In this document: positions 39,335 through 47,600 of the stretch, piece after piece
Layout: each line of letters opens with the position of its first letter
How positions within the stretch are numbered: position 1 is the first letter of the stretch
Origin: Sorangium cellulosum
Lineage (GTDB): Bacteria > Myxococcota_A > Polyangia > Polyangiales > Polyangiaceae
Direction of reading: 5' to 3'
DNA length: 64,000 nt
Assembly: GCF_004135735.1 (NCBI RefSeq)
Contig: NZ_CP012670.1
Span: forward strand, 6,526,501-6,590,500
The notes under the pieces: generated by a model
Database searches by the model: none
The model's input: only the letters and a program-made list of their open reading frames with translations
What the model was told of the DNA's origin: nothing
Made by a program: the position numbers and the translations under genes

Positions 39335-41227
39335 CTAACCTCCCTTCTTCCCGAAGAGCGCGCCCGCGCGCTCGAAGAGGCCCTTGCCCGCCTCGGGGGA
39401 GGCGGGCCTCGCCGCGTCGGGCGGCGGCGCGGGCGGCCGCCGGTCGGGCGCGAGCGCGGGCTGCCGCTTGCCGGTGAGGACGGCCTCGAGCTCGTCCGGG
39501 GCCTCCGCCACCGCGAGCGCGGCCTCCAGCGTCGTCTTGCCGCCGCGGACGAGCTCCGCCAGGGAGTCGTCGAGGCGGATGATGCCGAGGCTCTTGCCCC
39601 GCTGCTGGAGGCTCGGGATCTGGAACGTCTTGGAGTCGCGGATGAGGTTCCAGAGCGCGACCGAGCCGGGCAGGACCTCGGCGGCGGCGACCATGCGCCT
39701 GCCCCCCTCGCTCGGCAGGAGCCGCTGGCTGACGATGAGCCGGAGGCCGCCGGCGAGGGTGACGCGGACCTGCTGCTGGTCGCCGGGCGGGAAGAGGTCG
39801 ATCAGGCGATCGATGGTCTTCGCCGCGCTCGGGGTGTTCATCGTGCCGAGCACGAGGTGGCCCGTCTCGCTCGCCGCGAGCGCCATGCGCACGGTCGCCG
39901 TGTCCCGGAGCTCGCCGACGACGATGACGTCCGGATCCTCGCGCAGCGAGGCCTTGAGGGCGTTCTCGAACGAGCGGGTGTGGGTGCCGACCTCGCGCTG
40001 GCTGATCATGGCCTTGCCGCGCGGGTGGATGAACTCGACCGGATCCTCGACCGTGATGATGTGGTGGCTGGTCTCGCGGTTCAGGATATCGACGATCGCG
40101 GTCAGCGTGGTGGTCTTGCCGTGGCCCGTCGGCCCGGTGATCACGATGAGGCCCTGGTGGTGGCGGGCCGCGCGCCCGATGGCGTCGGGCAGGCCGAGCG
40201 ACGCGAGGGTCGGGACGCTGCGCGCGATCAGGCGGAAGCAGCCCTTGTAGCCGCCGCGGTGGCGCGCGACGTTCACCCGGAAGCGGCCGAGGGCGCCGAG
40301 CTCCAGGGCGAAGTCGCAGGAGCCCTCGGCCTCGAGCGCGGGCGCGAGGCGCGCGGGGACGCGCGGGAGCAGGTGGGCCTGGACGGCCGCGGGATCGAGC
40401 GGGTCGCCGTGCGGCACGAGCTCCCCGCCGATCCGCAGGAGCGGCGGCCGCCCGGCGACGAGGTGAAGGTCGCTCGCGCCCTGCTCGCGCGCCAGGGCGA
40501 GCCAGCCGTCGAGGGCGCCCGCGGGGACGTCGGCGGCCCCCCGCGGCCGGCCCGCCGCGGAGGCCGGCCGCGCGCCGGCGCGGGGCTCCACGGCCGCGGC
40601 GGGCGCGCGCGCGGCGAGCGCGGTGCGCTCGATGGCCGGCGCCTCCTCGGCCCGCGGATCGAAGCGCGCGGTCGAGGGGCGGACGGCGCGGGGCTCGGCC
40701 GGCGGCGGCGCGCCGCGGAGGTCGAGCGCGGCGTCGGAGGAGCTCGTGCGCTTCACGTCGGGGTCGCGCGGCGGCGAGCGCTGGCCCTCCTCGGGGGCGA
40801 GGTGCTCGCGCATGGAGAGCTGCTGCGACGGGCGGCCCGGGGGCGCGGCGGGCGCCGCCGGCGCCGCGCCGGCCGGAGCGGCGCCGGCCGCGGGCGCGGC
40901 GGCGGCGATCGCGGTGGACGACGGCTGCTGCATCCGCGTCATGCGCGCGTGCACGAGATCGCCCTGGCGCGCGGCGACGACGGCGATGGCGCCGATCCCC
41001 TCGACGCGGATGTGCCACTGGGACGGCTTCGCGCCGAGCGTCTCGATGAAGCGGCCGCCGCCGAGCGCGCTGAGGAGCAGGAGGATGTCGTCGGTGGAGA
41101 GGGCGCCCGGGTCCACCGCCTGGAAGGCGCCCGAGACCTTGACGCTGGGCATGCGCCCCGTGGCCACGGCGAACTCCGTCACCTCGGGGCGGTTCAGTTG
41201 CGAGAGCCAGGATCGAAGGGCGTTCAT
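39335..41227 (-). CDS. PilT-like ATPase with an extra N-terminal domain
   Basis: The 630-aa protein has residues 1-100 resembling a PilT N-terminal domain (VTEFAVATGRMPSVKVSGAF, LSTDDILLLLSALGG). A roughly 160-residue Ala/Pro/Arg linker follows, and then a complete PilT: GASDLHLVAGRPPLLRIGGEL (near 265), Walker A GPTGHGKTT (near 365), VEDPVEFIHP, REVGTHTRSF, EDPDVIVVGELRDTATV. The usual His box 'TLHTNSA' reads TMNTPSA, so the His is Asn. After it come SAAKTIDRLIDLFPPGDQ and a C-terminal Pro/Arg tail. It is probably a second retraction-motor subunit or regulator working with the adjacent PilT-like protein. Confidence 0.88.
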   Translation of the reverse strand: MNALRSWLSQLNRPEVTEFAVATGRMPSVKVSGAFQAVDPGALSTDDILLLLSALGGGRFIETLGAKPSQWHIRVEGIGAIAVVAARQGDLVHARMTRMQQPSSTAIAAAAPAAGAAPAGAAPAAPAAPPGRPSQQLSMREHLAPEEGQRSPPRDPDVKRTSSSDAALDLRGAPPPAEPRAVRPSTARFDPRAEEAPAIERTALAARAPAAAVEPRAGARPASAAGRPRGAADVPAGALDGWLALAREQGASDLHLVAGRPPLLRIGGELVPHGDPLDPAAVQAHLLPRVPARLAPALEAEGSCDFALELGALGRFRVNVARHRGGYKGCFRLIARSVPTLASLGLPDAIGRAARHHQGLIVITGPTGHGKTTTLTAIVDILNRETSHHIITVEDPVEFIHPRGKAMISQREVGTHTRSFENALKASLREDPDVIVVGELRDTATVRMALAASETGHLVLGTMNTPSAAKTIDRLIDLFPPGDQQQVRVTLAGGLRLIVSQRLLPSEGGRRMVAAAEVLPGSVALWNLIRDSKTFQIPSLQQRGKSLGIIRLDDSLAELVRGGKTTLEAALAVAEAPDELEAVLTGKRQPALAPDRRPPAPPPDAARPASPEAGKGLFERAGALFGKKGG

Positions 41228-41429
41228 GGGCGTCGCTCGTCTCCGCCCGTCGACTCTATCAACGATGAGGCCCCGCGTTCGAAAATGTCGTGCGGCGCCG
41301 GGGAGATGCGCGAACGGACCTACATGCGCGCCGCGAGAGCGCCCCCGCGCCGCGGGGCGACGCGCGGTTCCCGCCGCGCGGCGCGCTCGCGCGACGGCGT
41401 GGCGGGAAGGCGACCGGGCGACCGGAGCG

Positions 41430-41963
41430 CTACTGGATCGCGAGCTTGAGCCGCGCGCCCTTGACGAAGTGGCCGGGCGCCTTGCCCTTCGCGCCCGGCG
41501 ACGCCTCGGGCTCCGAGTCGATGGTGAGCTGCATGTTGCCGGTCGACTCGATCTTCTTCATCGTCACCCGGGCGATCTCGACCCATCTCGTGGGCGTCGC
41601 GCCCTTGGGATCCTCGATCCTGCGGAAGAGCACCGCCTTCGTGCCCGCGGCGACCGGCTCCTCGGTCGTCGCGACGAGCGGCAGGAGGGTCGCGGTCTTC
41701 CCCGTGCGGGAGACCAGCATGCCGTAGACCTCGACGGAATACCTGTCCCACTCGCCCGAGCCCGAGGCGGCCGCGGCCCCCGAGAGGGGCGCGCCCTCCC
41801 CGGCCCCGGCCGCCGCAGGCGCGCCCCTCGGCGAGGCCTGCTGCCGCGCGCCATCCTGCTCGGCCGACGCCGCGGCCGGCATGACGGAGAGGAGCGCGGC
41901 CACCCCCGCGGCGACGAACGATCGCGAGCCCCTGGAGAGCCAGTTACCGACTGTGTTGCGCAT
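41430..41963 (-). CDS. Secreted protein of unknown function
   Basis: The 177-aa product has a signal peptide (RSFVAAGVAALLSVMPAAASA, cleavage before EQDG) and an Ala/Gly-rich low-complexity stretch. A compact C-terminal domain of about 110 residues follows, with alternating strands: WDRYSVEVYGMLVSRTGKTA, GTKAVLFRRIEDPKG, WVEIARVTMKKIESTGNMQL, FVKGARLKLAIQ. No catalytic motif or known family is recognised; it could be a beta-barrel-like binding domain. ATG 41963 is chosen because AAGGAGCGG lies upstream and the signal starts there. It lies upstream of, and codirectional with, the PilT-like pair (202-bp gap). Confidence 0.65.
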   Translation of the reverse strand: MRNTVGNWLSRGSRSFVAAGVAALLSVMPAAASAEQDGARQQASPRGAPAAAGAGEGAPLSGAAAASGSGEWDRYSVEVYGMLVSRTGKTATLLPLVATTEEPVAAGTKAVLFRRIEDPKGATPTRWVEIARVTMKKIESTGNMQLTIDSEPEASPGAKGKAPGHFVKGARLKLAIQ

Positions 41964-42795
41964 GCACTCCGCTCCTTCGCTCGACGTGATCCCGCGGCCT
42001 GCTCTCACCCGGACAGGCCGCCAACGTTGCCTGCAAAAACTCTTCAAGATGCCAGAGACTGACACGCTCTACAACCCATTTCCCTGCCGCTCTGGCCTGC
42101 CGCTCTGGCCTGCCGCTCTGGCCTGCCGCTCTGGCCTGCCGCTCTGGCCTGCCGCTCTGGCCTGCCGCTCTGGCCTGCCGCTCTGGCGCCGCGCCCCTGG
42201 ACCGCCAGGGCGGCGCCGGCAGGGCGCCGCGCGGGGCGGCGGCGCCGTGGGGCGAGCGCACGCCCACGCCTCCGTGGGGCGAAGACGTGCCTCTCGTGCC
42301 TCACGTGCCTTGCCTGCCTTGCCTGAAAACGCCTGTTCGTCGGGTCGCCTGGCTCGACCGGCTCGCGGCGCGAGCCGTCAGCGCGCCTCGCGCCGCGCGC
42401 CCCTCGCGCGCGGGCGACCGGCGTGCTCGGTCAAGGCCCGCCGTACCTCGATCTCACCCGTCCGACCCAAGGGCTGCGCAGCGCAGCGCGACATCTCCCT
42501 CCTCGACACCGCTCCGGGATCATCCCCGATGCCTTCCAACATCGCCGATGCGAAAACCGATGTCGGAGTGAAAGTCGCCTTTGAAGCAAGATATCATGGC
42601 GCCGTCAAAGGCGAACAGAAATTTTCGAGCGTGGGTGATTCCGGTGCGCTCGAGTGCGCGCGGCGTCCTCCATGTGGTCCTCGGCATGGGGTCCTGGGGG
42701 CCCTTGCGTGCCCCCGGCCACGCGCGCCCGGTCCAGCGGCGACGTACCATCGACCCAGCCGGAGCGGTTAGGATGGCCGCGGAGGAAGAGTGCCC
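41964..42795. other. 832-bp divergent intergenic region
   Basis: No gene is supportable here. It contains a 13-bp tandem repeat array (42089-42187) and a 10-bp inverted repeat (tcgcctttga at 42575-42584, complement at 42605-42614) in a locally AT-richer patch about 180-220 bp before the methyltransferase start. The patch is a plausible control region for that gene. Confidence 0.4.
42089..42187. repeat. 13-bp tandem repeats
   Basis: The unit gctctggcctgcc starts at 42089, 42102, 42115, 42128, 42141, 42154 and 42167 with no mismatch seen, and a partial eighth begins at 42180. The unit length is not a multiple of three and the array is intergenic. It looks recently amplified. Confidence 0.95.
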
Positions 42796-43581
42796 ATGCC
42801 CACGGTCGCCGATCACTACGACACGCTTCTCGCCGCGCATTACTCGAGGATGTTCGGGGATCACGACGCCAAGGTCGCCGAGCAGCGAGCGCTGCTCGAG
42901 CGCCTCGGCCTGCGACCCGAGGGCTCGGCCGAGGCGCTCGACCTCGGGTGCGGCTCCGGCTTCCAGTCGATCGCGCTGGCGCAGCTCGGGTTCAAGGTGA
43001 GGGCGGTCGATCTCTCCGACAAGCTCCTCGGCGAGCTCGCCGCGCGCCGGGGGCAGCTCCCCATCGAGGTCGTCCAGGGCGACCTCCTGGACGCGCTGGA
43101 GCGACCCGGCCCTCCGGCCGAGCTCGCCGTCTGCATGGGCGACACGCTCCCCCACCTGGGCAGCAAGGCCGACGTGGAGCGGATGTTCGCCGGCTGCCGC
43201 CGGCGGCTCGCGCCCGGCGGCCGGCTCGCGCTCACGTTTCGCGACCTCACCCGCGAGCTCGAGGGGGTCGACCGCTTCATCCCCGTCCACGACTCGGCGG
43301 ACGTGATCATGACCTGTTTCCTCGAATACGAGCCCGAGGCCGTCAAGGTGCACGACCTCGTCCACACGCGCAGCCCGAGGGACGGCCGGTGGACGCTGTC
43401 CGCGAGCTTCTATCGCAAGCTGCGGCTCTCCCCCGACTGGGTCTCGGAGAGGCTCGAGGCGGCCGGTCTCCGCGTCTGCCATCGCGAGATCGCGCGCGGC
43501 CTCGTCACCCTCGTCGCGCGCGCGGAAGCCGACGTGGGCCGGGACACGAAGGCCGATACGAGCGCCGCAAACGGAGGTTGA
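42796..43581 (+). CDS. Class I SAM-dependent methyltransferase
   Basis: The 261-aa cytoplasmic enzyme has motif I ALDLGCGSGFQSIALAQ (near 50), the acidic VRAVDLSDKLL (motif II-like), EVVQGDLLDAL, and FAGCRRRLAPGGRLALTFRDL (post-II). Nothing marks the substrate. Two starts are possible: ATG 42796 and in-frame GTG 42790. GGAGG at 42781-42785 sits 10 nt before the ATG and 4 nt before the GTG. A 78-aa protein gene follows at 48 bp in the same direction, suggesting an operon. Confidence 0.85.
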   Translation: MPTVADHYDTLLAAHYSRMFGDHDAKVAEQRALLERLGLRPEGSAEALDLGCGSGFQSIALAQLGFKVRAVDLSDKLLGELAARRGQLPIEVVQGDLLDALERPGPPAELAVCMGDTLPHLGSKADVERMFAGCRRRLAPGGRLALTFRDLTRELEGVDRFIPVHDSADVIMTCFLEYEPEAVKVHDLVHTRSPRDGRWTLSASFYRKLRLSPDWVSERLEAAGLRVCHREIARGLVTLVARAEADVGRDTKADTSAANGG

Positions 43582-43629
43582 TGGATCCGATGCGACGGCG
43601 CTACCTTGGGATATGGGAGGATGAGACCC

Positions 43630-43866
43630 ATGTCCGAAGAAGCAAAGAAGACAGGCATGGCGGACGCCGGGCAAGCTGCGCTCGCCGGCAAGCCGTCGCG
43701 GGATGAGGTCCAGGACCTGCGGCGCGAGCGGGACGAGGCGCGCCAGATGCTGGTCGCGCTGGTGAAGGGCCTCAAGCGCGCGTCGTTCCGGCACGGGACC
43801 TACATCGACGGGCTCGGCGCCGCGATGGTCGCCGTGGAGCGGTGGTCCAGGACGCACGATCGTTGA
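43630..43866 (+). CDS. Small acidic/coiled protein, unknown
   Basis: The 78-aa protein has a helical, charged N-terminal half (SEEAKKTGMADAG, RDEVQDLRRERDEARQMLVALVKGL) likely to form a coiled coil, and a short C-terminal segment (HGTYIDGLGAAMVAVERW). No signal or membrane segment. ATG 43630 is chosen over ATG 43621 and TTG 43606 because GGGAGG lies 9 nt before it. Codon use matches genuine genes here. It follows the methyltransferase gene by 48 bp. No family recognised. Confidence 0.6.
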   Translation: MSEEAKKTGMADAGQAALAGKPSRDEVQDLRRERDEARQMLVALVKGLKRASFRHGTYIDGLGAAMVAVERWSRTHDR

Positions 43867-44611
43867 GGCCACGTCCCCCGGCCCCCCGCGCGGCGCGGCC
43901 GGGCCGGTGCATCATCACAGACGGGTCTCCCCGGCGCACCCGTGACGGCGACCGTCGCCGGGACGTGAGGGCGCGGCCCGCCGCGAGGGGCCGAGGCAGC
44001 GCCGTATTCGTCCCATCTCTCGACGCTTTCCACTCGCTGTAGACTCTCCACGTCCCCCTCTCGGCGACCTCCCTCGTCGCCGTGGATTCCATACGTTCCT
44101 GACCTCGCCGACTTCCATCGCTGTCGATCCTCCTCGTTCCCTCTCGATACTTTCCCATCGCTGTCGACTCTCCTCGTTCCAGTCTCGTCGCTCTTCCATC
44201 GTCGTGCGCTCCTCCCGATCGACCCCGGCCCGGCAGGCGCCGCGATCCACGAAGAGCCCGTAATCCACGCGGGCGCCTGCGCCGGTGTGGCGCCCCTGGA
44301 TCCGGGCGGAGGCCGCGCCTCTCGGCCGCGCTGCGCGCCCCGAGTCCGCGCGTGTCGAATCCCCGGATGTCCGCCCGGGAGCTCGACCGATCTCGCGGTG
44401 TCCGGGGGAGAGACAGGCCGGCAAATACGAGCCATTTCATTTGACGACAATCTCACAACACCACAAAGTCGCTTACCCGGAGCTCGATCCGGGCTTCGCG
44501 GCCTGGATTCCCTGGACGGCCGCCAGCCAACCCCCGTGGTGACGATCGGGACGCCCTCGGCGTCCGGGTCGAGGCGCACGGGTGCGCGTGCATGCCGAGG
44601 AGAGGATTGCC
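43867..44611. other. 745-bp intergenic region before the multicopper oxidase gene
   Basis: No convincing gene. It holds a degenerate repeat array of about 40 bp (44017-44220) with strong purine/pyrimidine strand asymmetry, and an AT-richer patch at about 44430-44475 containing TTGACG without a clear -10. The patch may carry the promoter of the downstream oxidase operon. Confidence 0.4.
44017..44220. repeat. Five degenerate ~40-bp repeats, pyrimidine-rich
   Basis: Copies begin at about 44017, 44058, 44104, 44141 and 44181. They share ctctcg, then a pyrimidine patch, ccatcgctgtcga, then ctcctcgttcc. The third and fourth are closest to each other. The plus strand is C/T-rich throughout. In one minus-strand frame the array stays open with Glu/Arg-rich residues, but no start or family supports coding. 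Confidence 0.65.
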
Positions 44612-47600
44612 TTGGACAGGAAGAGATTGCTCGGAGCTCTCGGTCGGGCAGCGGTGATGCTCGGGCTCGCGGGGTGCGCGGGCCCGGGCGATGAGCCGCC
44701 CGATATCACGGGCGAGGAGGAGATCGGGCTGGAGGAGGCCGAACAGGGGCTGCGCGACGCTCCGATGCACGGCGGCAGGGTCGTGTTCGCCGACGTCGTC
44801 GCGATCGATCAGGTCCACGTCTACAATCGATTCGGGGCCTACAACCCCGCGGGCATGCTCTACGCGCTGAAGCGCGACGTCGTGCCCATCCGGAAGGACG
44901 AGCCGCTCGGCCCCGGCAACGCCATGTTGCGGAGGGGCAAGCGGCCAAGGCCGCTCGTGCTGCGCGTGAACGTCGGGGACACGCTGCGGATCCGGTTCAC
45001 CAACCTGCTCGCGCCGGCGGGCGATCGGCCGGACGACTCCCCGAAGACGAGGAGCGCCTCGGTGCACGTCACAGGGCTCCAGATCGAGAGCCGCGACGCG
45101 CTCGGCGGCGACGTCGGGCGCGGGCCCGACGCCCTGGCCGAGCCCGGCAAGACGCGCGTCTACGAGCTCTTCGCCGGCAAGGAGGGGACGTTCCTGATGC
45201 ACAGCGCCGGCGCCATGGCCGGCGGCCAGGGCGACGGCGGGCACATCGGGCTGGGGCTGTTCGGCGCGGTCAACGTCGAGCCGCCGGGCGCGGTCGCGTA
45301 CCGATCGCAGGTCACGGCCAAGGAGCTCGAGGCCGCCTCGCTGCCCACGCCGAACCCCGACGGGACACCCCGGATCGACTACGACGCGCGGGACGAGCAC
45401 GGCGAGCCCATCCTCGGGATGATCAACGCCCGGAACGAGATCGTGCACGGCGATCTCAACGCGATCATCGCCGGCTACGGGGAGAGCCAGCTCGACAGCC
45501 CAGCGCAGGCGGCGCCAGGGAGGTTTCGCGAGCTCACGGTCCTGTTCCACGACGAGCTGAAGGCCGTCCAGGCGTTCCCGGAGCTCGAGCACGACGAGAC
45601 CTTCCACGGCGTGCGCGACGGGTTCGGGGTCAACTACGGCGCCTCGGGGTTCGGCTCCATCCTCCTCGCCAACCGGGCGCGGCTCGGCCCGAGCAAGGAC
45701 TGCGTGGAGTGCAAGTACGAGGAGTTCTTCCTGACCTCATGGGCCAACGGCGATCCGGCGATGATCGTCGAGCGGGACCGGCGCGGACGCGCGATCGAGG
45801 CGCTGTTCCCGGACGATCCGTCGAACGTCCACCACGCGTACCTCGGCGATCCCGTCTGGATCAGGAACCTCCACGCGGGCCCGAAGGAGACGCACGTCTT
45901 TCACATGCACGCCCACCAGTGGCAGAGGGCGCCGAACAACGACAGCGGCACGACCCTGGACTCGCAGACCATCGGGCCGGGCGCGGCCTTCACCTACAAC
46001 ATCAACACGGCCGGCAACCGCATCCTGACGCCCGGCGACGCGATCATCCACTGCCACCTGTACCCCCACTTCGCGCAGGGCATGTGGGGGCTCGTCCGCA
46101 ACCACGACGTGTTCGAGGCCGGCACGCGCGACCGCTTCCTGCCCGACGGCGAGATCGAGGACGGGACGCCCACCCCGGCCGTCGTGCCGATCCCGGGGAT
46201 GGGGATGCCGCCCATGCCGACCTACGAGCCGACGGTCGTCAAGCTCCCCGACGGCAGGCGAGAGGAGCGGCCGCCCATGCCGGGGTATCCGTTCTACATG
46301 GCGGCCGTGCAAGGCCACAGGCCGCCTCAGCCGCCGCTCGCCCTCACGGTCGACGGAGGGCTCCCGCGCCACGTCGTCACCAGCGTGGTGGACGCCGAGC
46401 TCGGCGAGCGCGGCAGGTTCGATGTCGAGCTCCTCGCGGCGAACCTCAAGCTGCTGCCGGACGACGGGACGCCCGGGGAGCGGTCGGCCCGGAAATTCCA
46501 TGCCGGCCAGTTCCCGGGCGCGATGCCGTTCGCGACGCGCGACGGCTTCCCCGCGCGCGCGTATCCGGCGTTCACCCCCGAGGGCCGACGATCGCAGTTC
46601 GCCGTCAACGGCCAGCGGCCGGCGGCGGGCGGCTACTACGCCAATCCGTGCCCCGAGGGGACACCGGAGCGCAAGTACCGGTTCGCCTGGGTCCAGATCG
46701 ACGGCGTGGTCAACCGGCGCCAGTGGCACGATCCGCAGATGCGCCTCCTGGTCCTCGAGGAGGACGTCGAGGCGACCCTGGAGGGCACACGGCCGCCGGA
46801 GCCGCTGTTCATCCGCGCCAACTCGGGCGAATGCGTCATCGTCGAGGCGACGAACATCCTGCCCGACGCGCTCGAAGAGGACGATTTCCAGATCTTCACG
46901 CCCACGGATGTCATCGGCCAGCACATCCACCTCGTGAAATTCGATGTCAGCACCGCGGACGGCTCGGCGAACGGCTTCAACTACGAGGACGGCACGTTCG
47001 CGCCGCAGGAGGTGATCCAGCGCATCGAGGCGGCCAACGCGCTCGGCGGCGCCCTCAAGGCAGACGGCTCGGTGGGGGAGCGCGGCCGCCGCGTGATGCT
47101 CAGGGCGGAGCGGCACCCGCGCGTCGAGCGCCCGCGGTACGGCGTGCAGACGACGATGCAGCGGTACTGGGCCGATCCGGTCCTGAACCGGGCGGGCGAG
47201 GACCGCACCCTCAACACCGCCTTCGCGCACGACCATTTCAGCCCCTCGTCGCACCAGCAGCACGGGCTCTACATGGGCCTCATCGTCGAGCCGGCCGGCT
47301 CGGTGTGGCGCGATCCCGAGACCGGGGCGAGGTTCGGCACGCGCGCCGACGGCGGGCCGACGAGCTCCCGCGCCGACGTCATCCCGCCGCGAGGATCGCG
47401 GCTGCAGGCGTTCCGCGAGTTCGCCCTCGCCCTCGCCGATTTCGCCCCGCTCTACGACGAGTGCGGCGATCCCGTGAACCCGCCGACCACGGAGGAGGCC
47501 CCGCTCCCGCTCGCGGTCGCTCACCGGGACGAGCCCGCGCCGGAGGCGATCTCGGCGGCCGATCCCGGCGGCGAGCTCATGAACTACCGCAACGAGCCGA

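Noticed and set aside
43915-44424. Glu/Arg-rich minus-strand protein over the ~40-bp repeats
   Set aside because: Open only because of the repeat composition; no family, no convincing start and no ribosome-binding site.
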